Positions 17,234-24,619 of a stretch of 38,947 bases of DNA are shown piece after piece (the first letter of the stretch is position 1; each line of letters starts with the position of its first letter). Source of the stretch: Metasolibacillus meyeri (lineage in GTDB: Bacteria; Bacillota; Bacilli; Bacillales_A; Planococcaceae). The stretch is taken from assembly GCF_003049505.1 (NCBI RefSeq), contig NZ_PYWN01000099.1:1-38947 (forward strand), given 5' to 3'. The notes beneath the pieces are model-generated. The model did not search any database and had not been told where the DNA came from. It saw only the letters and a list, made by a program, of their open reading frames with translations. Position numbers and translations under genes: made by a program.

Positions 17234-18232
17234 TTATCCCCCATTTCGCTCGCTTAAAAATGTTATATATACCTTTGTCCCAATACCAACTTCCGATGTA
17301 ATTAGAAGCTGATGTCCTAGCTTGTCGCATATTTCATTTGCTAAATATAAACCCATTCCTGTTGATTCACCTGTTTTTCGTCCATTTTCTCCTGTAAAGA
17401 AAGCCTTCGTCACACGCGATAAGTCCGATTTCGGTATACCGATTCCTTCGTCTTTAATCGTTAACGTAACGCTTCCTTCCTTTTGCTGTGCACAAATAAT
17501 AATTTTTTTATTCGGCTCAAACGTGTATTTTACTGCATTTGTAATAAATTGCCCTAATGCAAATTGCAGTGACTTTGAATCGCTCGTAACAATCAATCCT
17601 TCATCTATATGCACTTCTGGAAAAACGCGATTCGTAATAAATAAGCGCTTATGCTCATTGACGACTGTCGTCACAATTGATTTTAATGGCACTTGCTCCA
17701 CTTGCATATCGTCCTCAAAGCTATCGAGACGCGCGCTCATTAATACCATCTCTAAGCCGCGCTTTAGACGCTCAACTTCCTCCTGCACGCTTTTTTTATC
17801 GAGCGGTGCGTCTTCCTGTAGCAGTAGCTCTAAAACCGCAATCGGTGTTTTCATTTGATGAATCCATTGGTTCATAAATTTGTATTGTCGCTTTTGCTTT
17901 GCATATAATGCTTGCACTTCATTTTGATAAACATAATAAAGCTGCTGCATATATTTTTCCGTTTGCATATATTCCATTGTTTTGGCGTTTTTTTGTAGCG
18001 AATCTTCCATCGTCACAGGTAACTGCATAATTTTACTTAAATAGCGGCGACGTAACATATAGCGAACTGCTAAAAAAGATGCGATTAATATCGTGCTAAT
18101 GACAATGCTATAAATCGCCGTTTCAAAATTACGAAAACCGTCTAGCCAATAAAGAAGTAAGACAAATAATACGAGCAGCAACTGGAAAATAACATAGGAA
18201 AGATGTTCTTGTAAAAAAAGCTTCAATCCCAT
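17234..18232 (-). CDS. Bce-type intramembrane-sensing histidine kinase
   Basis: A 332-residue kinase with two N-terminal transmembrane helices (about 12-30 and 36-58) joined by only a few residues, so it has no extracellular sensor domain. In this class the signal comes through the ABC permease. The dimerisation box WIHQMKTPIAVLE carries phospho-acceptor His125. The ATPase domain shows an N-box (GQFITNAVKY), DEGIGIP and GMGLYLANEIC. Its ATG overlaps the regulator stop as TAATG, which indicates translational coupling. Confidence 0.93.
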   Translation of the reverse strand: MGLKLFLQEHLSYVIFQLLLVLFVLLLYWLDGFRNFETAIYSIVISTILIASFLAVRYMLRRRYLSKIMQLPVTMEDSLQKNAKTMEYMQTEKYMQQLYYVYQNEVQALYAKQKRQYKFMNQWIHQMKTPIAVLELLLQEDAPLDKKSVQEEVERLKRGLEMVLMSARLDSFEDDMQVEQVPLKSIVTTVVNEHKRLFITNRVFPEVHIDEGLIVTSDSKSLQFALGQFITNAVKYTFEPNKKIIICAQQKEGSVTLTIKDEGIGIPKSDLSRVTKAFFTGENGRKTGESTGMGLYLANEICDKLGHQLLITSEVGIGTKVYITFLSERNGG

Positions 18233-18936
18233 TACATTTCCTCCGCACTCAGCACGAAACGATATCCCGCACCACGCACTGTCTCAATAGCTGATTTTAC
18301 ATTGTAATCGGTCAATTTTTTACGAACACGCGTCATATTTACATTGAGCGTGTTTTCATCCACAAATGCTTGATCATCCCATAGCTGCTCTAGCAATGCA
18401 TCACGCGATACGACCTTTGGCGCTTGTCCAAGCAGCAAATCTAAAATAATGCATTCTTTTTTTTGTAAAGGGATGACAATATCCTTGACATGTAGCTCCA
18501 TGCTTTCTAAATAAAGTGTCAAAACGCCTTGCTTCACTGTGCGCTCCTCTTGCCTTGCTGCATACTCCCCATATGTACGGCGCAAATGACTACGAATTTT
18601 AGCCAACACAATTTCATAATTGAACGGCTTCGTAATAAAGTCATCGCCCCCATTTTCCAATGCAAAAATTTGATCCATCTCGCCTGAACGTGCTGAAATA
18701 AACAGTATCGGACATGTCGTATGCTGTCGTAACTGACGACACCAATAATAGCCATCATAAGCAGGTAAATTTATATCAAGTAGCACCATATGTGGCGCAA
18801 AAACTAAAAATTCATCAATTAATGCATCAAAATCTTGTACTGTCGCTACTTCATATTGATATTTACGCAGCGTATCAGCAAGCAAAGAAGCGATTTTTTT
18901 ATCATCTTCCACGATAAAAATTCTATGCTTTTCCAT
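18232..18936 (-). CDS. Bce-type OmpR-family response regulator
   Basis: A 234-residue regulator: receiver with acidic pocket EDD (10-12), phospho-acceptor Asp54 and the conserved Lys in TKPFN, then an OmpR/PhoB winged helix (VDENTLNVNMTRVRKKL, ending in the ETVRGAGYRF wing). The start at 18936 has AAGGAGG; the longer frame upstream is not used. First gene of the four-gene operon regulator-kinase-ATPase-permease. It may bind the 11-bp direct repeats just upstream. Confidence 0.94.
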   Translation of the reverse strand: MEKHRIFIVEDDKKIASLLADTLRKYQYEVATVQDFDALIDEFLVFAPHMVLLDINLPAYDGYYWCRQLRQHTTCPILFISARSGEMDQIFALENGGDDFITKPFNYEIVLAKIRSHLRRTYGEYAARQEERTVKQGVLTLYLESMELHVKDIVIPLQKKECIILDLLLGQAPKVVSRDALLEQLWDDQAFVDENTLNVNMTRVRKKLTDYNVKSAIETVRGAGYRFVLSAEEM

Positions 18937-18960
18937 CTGTAAAAACCTCCTTTTTTCCAG

Positions 18961-18992
18961 GTGCCAGGCACTCACACAATTCTCACACAATT
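18961..18992. promoter_or_regulatory. Palindrome plus 11-bp direct repeats upstream of the Bce-type regulator
   Basis: GTGCC-A-GGCAC at 18961-18971 is a perfect palindrome. It is followed by CTCACACAATT twice in tandem (18971-18981, 18982-18992). Direct repeats one helical turn apart are the usual layout for OmpR-family dimers. They overlap the -10 and start region of the predicted promoter. Confidence 0.5.
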
Positions 18993-19016
18993 TATGTAGA
19001 CGCTCTAGCTAGCCAA
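18989..19016 (-). promoter_or_regulatory. Possible promoter of the Bce-type operon
   Basis: On the minus strand TTGGCT (19016-19011), a 16-bp spacer and TAAATT (18994-18989), about 53 bp upstream of the regulator ATG. Confidence 0.4.
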
Positions 19017-19193
19017 GTAGTTGCTAATGCCCCTTTCTTAAGCTTACATGATTTCATTACAAAAATAAAAGTATTGAGAGAAGCACTAGCAATAAATCGA
19101 TGAAAAAATGGTATACATTCTGTGAGCATCCAACGATACAGAAACAGCATCTTCCGCAAGCTTTATAGAAAAACGGCTGAATTCAATGTAGAA
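18994..19193 (+). pseudogene. Possible degraded coding remnant
   Basis: One plus-strand frame reads through VDALASQVVANAPFLSLHDF, then ITKIKVLREALAINR, a TGA, then KNGIHSVSIQRYRNSIFRKL and a TAA-like end near 19193. It has no start or ribosome binding site. The amino-acid make-up is protein-like but I cannot assign a family. It lies directly before the broken SMI1 gene, so it may be the tail of a decayed partner gene or of a mobile element. Confidence 0.25.
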
Positions 19194-19283
19194 TGAAGGG
19201 ACAAAAATTTTGAAAAGGCTTTTCTTCATAGCCGATACGCTATTATCTAAATTAACTTTTAAGCAAATTTAGGAGGGCATATA

Positions 19284-19823
19284 TGCACTGTATAGACAAA
19301 ACATTGGCCAGTTTAAAAGCCGCTTAGATTATAAAGGGTGTTTGATGCTTTATGTAGAAAAAGGAGAGGCACTTCAGACAATTAGTTTCTTTCAACCACC
19401 GCTTACAGAACCAGAGCTAGCGGAGTGGGAGCAGCAGCTAGGTTTTAGTTTACCAAGCGATTATCGTCTGTTATTAAAATTTACAAATGGCATGAAAATA
19501 TTTCAGTTATTAATGGATAATGTGAATATAGGTGGAGGGTCTTTAGCCTTAGCGAAATACAACAGCATAGAGCAAATGTAGAAATACCTTATTTCCCTAT
19601 TGGTTATATGAATGGACAATATATAACGATTCATTTAGAATTACTGCAAGCATAAGAGCCTAACTATTTGTTTTGTGCAACATTGTCCGAAATGACTCCA
19701 TTATCTATGAATCTAGAGCTTTTTATAGATCGTTATATGATTGCACAAGGAACTAATTTTTGGAATTGGTCAATCTATACAGCAAAAAACTTCTATGAGC
19801 TCAATGGTGATTTACAATTCTAG
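19284..19823 (+). pseudogene. SMI1/KNR4 family protein, broken
   Basis: The SMI1/KNR4 core is clear in one frame (LTEPELAEWEQQLGFSLPSD, then YRLLLKFTNGMK) until a stop at 19579-19581. The rest continues in another frame from about 19578 (VEIPYFPIGYMNGQYITIHL) with an in-frame TAA at 19653, then EPNYLFCATLSEMTPLSMNL and an end at 19823. Restoring one A at about 19576 would give EQNVEIPYF. An AGGAGGG precedes the ATG at 19284, but that ATG is out of frame with the core, suggesting another one-base loss. SMI1 proteins often serve as immunity proteins of polymorphic toxins. Confidence 0.8.
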
Positions 19824-19866
19824 AAAGTCTTAAATTCAGTAAAAAGGACCATTGTACTTGCTTATA

Positions 19867-19904
19867 TAAAAAACTGTAGGGAGAGTGAACAAATTCACTC
19901 TCCC
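19867..19904 (-). terminator. Terminator of lplJ
   Basis: A perfect 11-bp GC-rich stem, GGGAGAGTGAA at 19879-19889 with its complement at 19894-19904, with a 4-nt loop. A TTTTTT tract follows on the minus strand shortly after the stem. Confidence 0.93.
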
Positions 19905-19913
19905 CAAAGCCCC

Positions 19914-20906
19914 TTAATAAATCAACTGCAAAAAGTCCTCCATCGTAATGCCACCGAAATACTTGGCGATATCGATTTCTTTTAATGCTTCATCAATTGC
20001 GGCACGATCATACTTACAGCCTGTTAAAAGCTGCTCCACTTCCGCTACATCGCCAACACCGAAGAAATCTCCGTAAATTTTTATTTCTTCAATAATCCCG
20101 CGATTCACCTCTAAGCGAATATCGATACCACCCGATGGAAAGCGATGCGTTTTTTGAATATTAAAGCGTGGCGATTTGCCATAATTCCACTCCCATTTTT
20201 GATAGCGCTCTGCTGATAGCTCATGGATTTTCGCCCAATCCTCATCCGTTAACTCATGGTAGCGAATATTGTCCTCTCCATCGAAAATCGATTTTAAAAT
20301 TTCCATACGGAACTGCTCTACTGAAATTTTTTCTGTTAAAAATTCTGAAATATTGGCAACGCGTGAGCGTACAGATTTAATACCTTTTGATTCGATTTTA
20401 TCCTTTTTCACCTTCAATGCTGACACAACTTGGTCAATATCTGTATCAAACAGTAATGTCCCATGGCTAAACATGCGTCCACGTGTTGCGTACTGTGCAT
20501 TGCCAGATACTTTACGCCCTTCTGCTAAAATATCATTGCGCCCCGATAGCTCCGCATTGACACCTATTTTTGCTAGTGCATCCACTACAGGTTGCGTGAA
20601 TTTTTTATAATTGTGGAAGCTATTGCCGTCATCCTTTGTTAAAAAGCTAAAATTTAAATTGCCTAAATCATGATAAACAGCCCCGCCACCAGATAAACGA
20701 CGCACAACGACGATATTGTTATCCTCTACATAGTCTGTGTTAATTTCTTCAATTGTATTTTGGTTTTTGCCAATAATGATGGATGGCTGATTGATATAGA
20801 ACAGTAGAAAATCATCCTGTTCAATATCCATATTGCGCAATATGTACTCCTCAATCGCTAAATTAATACGTGGGTCTGTAATACCTTTATTATCAATAAA
20901 ATACAT
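19914..20906 (-). CDS. lplJ: Lipoate-protein ligase LplJ
   Basis: A 330-residue ligase that activates free lipoate with ATP and attaches it to lipoyl domains. Landmarks are RRLSGGGAVYHD from residue 69, the catalytic Lys132 in GRKVSGNAQY, and a C-terminal accessory domain ending in KYFGGITMEDFLQLIY. The start at 20906 matches the family N-terminus (MYFIDNKGITDPRINLAIEE) and has AAGGAAG. The upstream ATG at 20954 would add 16 unsupported residues. Length equals B. subtilis LplJ (331). It is divergent from yhfH, the same neighbour as in B. subtilis. Confidence 0.96.
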   Translation of the reverse strand: MYFIDNKGITDPRINLAIEEYILRNMDIEQDDFLLFYINQPSIIIGKNQNTIEEINTDYVEDNNIVVVRRLSGGGAVYHDLGNLNFSFLTKDDGNSFHNYKKFTQPVVDALAKIGVNAELSGRNDILAEGRKVSGNAQYATRGRMFSHGTLLFDTDIDQVVSALKVKKDKIESKGIKSVRSRVANISEFLTEKISVEQFRMEILKSIFDGEDNIRYHELTDEDWAKIHELSAERYQKWEWNYGKSPRFNIQKTHRFPSGGIDIRLEVNRGIIEEIKIYGDFFGVGDVAEVEQLLTGCKYDRAAIDEALKEIDIAKYFGGITMEDFLQLIY

Positions 20907-21076
20907 GTCGTATCTTCCTTTCATAATATGTTCAAATTTATCCGGCATTAACAAACAGTACCATTCAAAAAGCTAAATTGCCTGTAAAAGCCCGATTGGT
21001 GAATCTAACAATCATTGGACATTCGCCCACTGGGTTGTAGGTTCACTTTATTTTAACTTAAATTAGGCATTTTGTG

Positions 21077-21105
21077 TTGACGAATGCATACTGTTATAAT
21101 ACAAT
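21077..21105 (+). promoter_or_regulatory. Probable yhfH promoter
   Basis: TTGACG at 21077-21082, 17-bp spacer, TACAAT at 21100-21105. It lies inside the inverted repeat listed next. Confidence 0.6.
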
Positions 21106-21133
21106 ACATATAAATAATACAGTATTATAACAG
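21091..21133. promoter_or_regulatory. Large inverted repeat over the yhfH promoter and leader
   Basis: CTGTTATAATAC (21091-21102) and GTATTATAACAG (21122-21133) form a perfect 12-bp inverted repeat 19 bp apart. The right part also holds a nested 7-1-7 palindrome, ATAATAC-A-GTATTAT (21114-21128). The left arm overlaps the -10, so this could be a two-site operator. Confidence 0.6.
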
Positions 21134-21157
21134 TTAACTCGAGGGGGGAAAATGCTT

Positions 21158-21283
21158 ATGTTAGAAAACGTAGTGGAATTTTTCAAAAACTTACCAGAGA
21201 AAACTTGTGTACAATGCGGTAAGAAAATGGAAGAGCAAAGTGAATGCTACAGCCATTCTTGTGAAAACTGCAATACAATTTAA
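21158..21283 (+). CDS. yhfH: YhfH-family small zinc-ribbon protein
   Basis: A 41-residue protein that is easily missed. Residues 1-15 form a short amphipathic helix (MLENVVEFFKNLPEK). A CxxC pair follows at 17/20, a lone Cys at 29, and CENC at 34/37. The two CxxC pairs look like a zinc ribbon. The family is widespread in Bacillaceae and its function is unknown. A GGGGGG tract lies 9 nt before the ATG at 21158; an ATG at 21152 would be only 3 nt away. It has its own promoter and terminator. Position next to lplJ matches B. subtilis. Confidence 0.85.
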   Translation: MLENVVEFFKNLPEKTCVQCGKKMEEQSECYSHSCENCNTI

Positions 21284-21334
21284 TCCCATGAATCGCATCC
21301 CTATGATGATTCTATAAATGAACTGCTTACGCAT

Positions 21335-21384
21335 AAAGGGCAGTAGGAAAGCAATTGATTTGCTCTCCTACTGCCCTTTTGCAT
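21335..21384 (+). terminator. Terminator of yhfH
   Basis: AAAGGGCAGTAGG at 21335-21347 pairs perfectly with 21367-21379, and GCAA/TTGC extends the stem inward. TTTTGCATTTG follows. Confidence 0.93.
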
Positions 21385-21394
21385 TTGTATTAGA

Positions 21395-21505
21395 TAGTTC
21401 AAAAGTAATGATTCGCTCATTGAAGAGGTGAATTCGCTCATTGAAGAGCAAAATTCGCTCGTTAAACTTCGAAATTCGCCCGCAAGACACTTATATTCGC
21501 TCAAC
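21395..21505. repeat. Array of 21-bp ATTCGC units
   Basis: ATTCGC begins at 21411, 21432, 21453, 21474 and 21495, exactly 21 bp apart. The array is preceded by TAGTTCAAAAGTAATG. The first two units share ATTCGCTCATTGAAGAG and later ones diverge. It lies between the terminators of yhfH and yhgE. A minus-strand frame through it gives a 7-residue SEF-type repeat but has no ribosome binding site. Confidence 0.9.
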
Positions 21506-21511
21506 CAAACT

Positions 21512-21546
21512 AAAAAAGAGTCGCCCGAATTTTTTTCGGACAACTC
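21512..21546 (-). terminator. Terminator of yhgE
   Basis: GAGTCGCCCGAA at 21518-21529 pairs with TTCGGACAACTC at 21535-21546 with a mismatch and a wobble. TTTTTT follows on the minus strand. Confidence 0.88.
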
Positions 21547-21552
21547 TCTCCA

Positions 21553-23733
21553 TTATGCCGCTTGCTTTGAATAACGACGCGTAAAGATTAATGCGAAGTA
21601 GCCAAGTGTAATCGCTAAGCTTACAAGTGTAAAGCCCGCTAATACGGCGAAGTTAAAGCCTAAGAATGCATTATCGCCAGTAGAAATTGCGACCTTGAAT
21701 GCTTGCACTGAGTACGTCATTGGGAAGAACGGGTTGAATGCACGTAATGGCATTGGCACTAATTCTAATGGGAACGTACCCGCGCTTGTCGTTAACTGGA
21801 TGATTAAAATAAGGATAGCAACAAAGCGTCCTGGATCACCCATAATTGATACAAGCATTTGAATAATTGCTAAGAATGTGAAGCTTGTTAATACGGTTGT
21901 TAGCATAAACCAAGGTAGGCTTTCTACTTGAAGTCCTAAAATACCAACAACGATTGCGATTGTAATAGCTGATTGGATAATACCAACGACTGCTAAAACA
22001 GATACTTTACTAAAGAACCATGCGACAGGGCTTGTTGGGCGTTTTGCTGGCTCAACAAATGGGAAGACAATCGAAATTAATAATGCCCCTACGAATAATC
22101 CTAATGAAATAAAGTATGGTGCAAATCCTGTACCATAGTTTGGTACGTGGTTGACAACGGTTTTATCTACATCGACAGGCTGTGCGACCATTTCGTAATT
22201 TGCATCGCCTGAATCTATTTTAGCTTCTTCGCTTGCTTCTTGTAATTTTGATGTTAATGTTTCTGTACCTTCAGCTAGCTCTTTTGTGCCATCTGCTAAA
22301 GTTGTAGAACCTTCAGCTAGCTCACCAGATTTTTCAGCAAGCAACGATGTACCATCATTTAATTTACCTGAACCTGTCACTAGCGTATTTAAGCCTGTAG
22401 CTAATTCATTTGCACCTGCTTGTGCCGCTTGCGCACCTTGCGTTAATTCATTTAATTTTTCAGCGATTGTTGCGTTACCACCTACAATATTTTGAATACC
22501 GCCACGCAAAGCTTCACTATTTGCCACTAAATCGTTTGCGCCTGCACCAATTTGTTGTTGCGCTGCAAGCAATTGACCACTGCTCTCATTTAGTTGAGCT
22601 GCACCTTGCTGTAATGAGCCTGTGCTTGTTGTTAAATTATTTAAACCACCAGCTAATTGTGTACTGCCTTCATTTAATTGCGTTAATGTTGCTTGTAAGC
22701 TTGCCGCCTGCTCCTCAGGAAGTGTTGCTAAAATTTGCTGCATTTGCTCTGATAATGAGCCAATACCTGCATTTAATTTTGTTGCACTTTCATTTAGCTG
22801 GCTTGCACCTGCTTGCAAATCAGTTGTGCTTTGCGTTAAAGAGCTTAACCCCTCATTAAATGACTGTTGTTTTTCTACTAATGTATTTTGCCCTTCAGCC
22901 ACTTTCGCTGCACCATCAGTGTAATTGTTAATACCTTGTGCTAATTGCTTTGCACCTGTGGATAATTCGCCTGCACCTTGTGCTAATTGCGAGCTACCTT
23001 GCTCTAGCTTTGTTACACCCTCAGCTAAGCTTGTTGCGCCTGTTGCTGCTTTTTGTGCACCTTGCTTTAACTCGCTTGTGCCATCAGCTAATTCAATTGT
23101 ACTTGATGCTAATTGCTCTAAATAACCTTGTAAGTCCCCAGCACCATCTACTAATTTTTGTGCACCTTCATCTAATTTAGATGCACCATCAGCAGCCTCT
23201 GCAAAGCCATCGCCTAGCTTTGTAATAGAAGTAAATAATTTTTCAGCATATGTTTTCGATACTTGTGAATTGACTTCAATTTTAATTTTTTCCATTGCTG
23301 TTTCACCGATTTGAGCACTTAAAAAGTTAAAGCCTTCATTCGGTATATAATCCATCACTAATTTCGAAGGCTGTTCATCAAGCAATGTTGTTGCATGCTG
23401 TGAGAAATTTTCTGGAATGCGAATTAACATATAATAATTGCGTTCCTGCAATTGTTGCTCCGCATCCTCTGCTGCGATTTCTTCAAACTTAAATTGCTCA
23501 CTGGAGACAAGCTTATCGGTCAGCTCCTCACCAAGCTGCATCGTTTCTCCTTCAAATGTTGCACCCGTATCTTCATTGACAATCGCAACTGGTAAGTTCG
23601 TTAATTGTGCGTATGGATTCCAAAACGCCCATAAAAACATGCCGCTGTAGAGCACAGGTATAAATAGTACTGCGACAATGGAAACGAACATTTTACGTGT
23701 CTTAAAAATTTGCAACCATTCCGATTTAAACAC
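21553..23733 (-). CDS. yhgE: YhgE/Pip-domain membrane protein
   Basis: A 726-residue protein with one N-terminal transmembrane helix (about 15-38), a long extracellular region and about six C-terminal transmembrane helices of the ABC-2 permease type (about 550-715). The extracellular part has a globular N-terminal segment, then a long run of LxxGAxxLAxG-type heptads (about residues 190-495), a predicted extended helical rod. Relatives include phage infection protein Pip of Lactococcus and type VII secretion-associated EsaA/YueB-like proteins. The GTG at 23733 with AAAGG at 8 nt is preferred over 23742. A TetR-type operator lies upstream, shared in design with yhgD, so repression by YhgD is likely. 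Confidence 0.9.
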   Translation of the reverse strand: MFKSEWLQIFKTRKMFVSIVAVLFIPVLYSGMFLWAFWNPYAQLTNLPVAIVNEDTGATFEGETMQLGEELTDKLVSSEQFKFEEIAAEDAEQQLQERNYYMLIRIPENFSQHATTLLDEQPSKLVMDYIPNEGFNFLSAQIGETAMEKIKIEVNSQVSKTYAEKLFTSITKLGDGFAEAADGASKLDEGAQKLVDGAGDLQGYLEQLASSTIELADGTSELKQGAQKAATGATSLAEGVTKLEQGSSQLAQGAGELSTGAKQLAQGINNYTDGAAKVAEGQNTLVEKQQSFNEGLSSLTQSTTDLQAGASQLNESATKLNAGIGSLSEQMQQILATLPEEQAASLQATLTQLNEGSTQLAGGLNNLTTSTGSLQQGAAQLNESSGQLLAAQQQIGAGANDLVANSEALRGGIQNIVGGNATIAEKLNELTQGAQAAQAGANELATGLNTLVTGSGKLNDGTSLLAEKSGELAEGSTTLADGTKELAEGTETLTSKLQEASEEAKIDSGDANYEMVAQPVDVDKTVVNHVPNYGTGFAPYFISLGLFVGALLISIVFPFVEPAKRPTSPVAWFFSKVSVLAVVGIIQSAITIAIVVGILGLQVESLPWFMLTTVLTSFTFLAIIQMLVSIMGDPGRFVAILILIIQLTTSAGTFPLELVPMPLRAFNPFFPMTYSVQAFKVAISTGDNAFLGFNFAVLAGFTLVSLAITLGYFALIFTRRYSKQAA

Positions 23734-23759
23734 TGTTATCACCTTTCTCTTTCATACGA

Positions 23760-23786
23760 ATTGACCAAAAACGTCATTCGGTCATT
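23760..23786. promoter_or_regulatory. Predicted YhgD operator upstream of yhgE
   Basis: TGACC (23762-23766), 12 bp, CGGTCA (23779-23784). The same half-sites with the same 12-bp spacing occur upstream of yhgD. Confidence 0.65.
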
Positions 23787-23832
23787 TTAGGCCAATAAAA
23801 AATCAAGTTCTCTCAATCGAAAACTGATTTTC

Positions 23833-24405
23833 TTATTGCTTTTGTAAGCCTCTAAAAATCGTTTGCTTAAAGATGTCTAAAATTTGCTCTTCACCCATCG
23901 GCTCATCATGTATTTGCTGCCAATCTACAACAAATGCTAAATAAGATTTAAACAATAAATACGCAACAAGTGGCGCATTACAATCATGCACCTCACCTTT
24001 GCTAATGCCGATGTCAATGCGACTAGCAATATAAGAGATTCCCTCATCTTCAATATCCTGAAGCATTTGCTTAACTGCTGGCGTACGCAGTTCCTTTTCT
24101 TCTTCAATTAATTTTGCAAAAAGGACATGGCGCTCTCTAAATTCCAGCATTTTCATTAATACGCTATGACCGTTTTCCGTAAACGACTTATTCGCATCAA
24201 TGGTCGAATCCATCGCTACTTTCATTTCTTTAATGAGCGACAGTACAACTTCCTTTAAAATTTCTTCTTTATTAGAGAAAAATGTATAAATCGTCCCTTT
24301 TCCGACATTTGCAATTTTAGCTACTTGCTCCATTGTTGTTCCTTTATAGCCAAATAAAGAAAATGACTTTGTTGCCGCCTCTAAAATTTCCTGCCTACGA
24401 TCCAA
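23833..24405 (-). CDS. yhgD: TetR-family repressor YhgD
   Basis: A 190-residue TetR/AcrR regulator. The helix-turn-helix at about 25-44 reads TTMEQVAKIANVGKGTIYTF; the remainder is an all-helical ligand/dimer domain. I chose the TTG at 24405, which has GGGGGG at good spacing and gives MDRRQEILEAATKSF, the B. subtilis YhgD start (191 residues). Longer starts at 24447 or 24426 run through the ribosome binding site. Its own promoter is overlapped by an operator, so autorepression is likely. The downstream target is yhgE. Confidence 0.92.
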   Translation of the reverse strand: MDRRQEILEAATKSFSLFGYKGTTMEQVAKIANVGKGTIYTFFSNKEEILKEVVLSLIKEMKVAMDSTIDANKSFTENGHSVLMKMLEFRERHVLFAKLIEEEKELRTPAVKQMLQDIEDEGISYIASRIDIGISKGEVHDCNAPLVAYLLFKSYLAFVVDWQQIHDEPMGEEQILDIFKQTIFRGLQKQ

Positions 24406-24447
24406 TTTATTTCCCCCCTTTTTCATAAAGAATAGCCTTAAAAGCAA

Positions 24448-24482
24448 AATGACCAGAAAACCATTTCGGTCATCTGGTCATT
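24448..24482. promoter_or_regulatory. Predicted YhgD operator upstream of yhgD
   Basis: TGACC (24450-24454), 12 bp, CGGTCA (24467-24472), as at yhgE. In addition an outer perfect 10-bp inverted repeat, AATGACCAGA (24448-24457) and TCTGGTCATT (24473-24482), gives extra half-sites. Confidence 0.7.
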
Positions 24483-24510
24483 ATTATACATGCCTCTAAA
24501 AAAATTGCAA
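24483..24510 (-). promoter_or_regulatory. Probable yhgD promoter
   Basis: On the minus strand TTGCAA (24510-24505), a 16-bp spacer and TATAAT (24488-24483). The operator begins immediately after the -10. Confidence 0.65.
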
Positions 24511-24619
24511 GCATTTATACAGATTTTTTTGCAAACAAAAATTATTTTTATATTAAGAGCTAGAAACACAGTTGATTTCTGTTATGCTTCGCTCGATATT
24601 TTTAATTTTTTATATACTA

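Noticed and set aside
17322-17858. 178-residue plus-strand ORF opposite the Bce-type kinase
   Set aside because: It is fully antisense to a gene with intact kinase motifs, and has Cys/Ser-rich composition and no ribosome binding site.
21301-21543. 80-residue minus-strand ORF with SEF heptad repeats
   Set aside because: It runs through the yhfH terminator and the 21-bp DNA repeat array, lacks a ribosome binding site, and its protein repeat is a by-product of the 21-bp period.
22410-22859. Long plus-strand ORFs opposite yhgE (also 22622-22924)
   Set aside because: These are mirror frames of the repetitive LxxGAxxLAxG coding region; the Leu/His-rich products lack ribosome binding sites.
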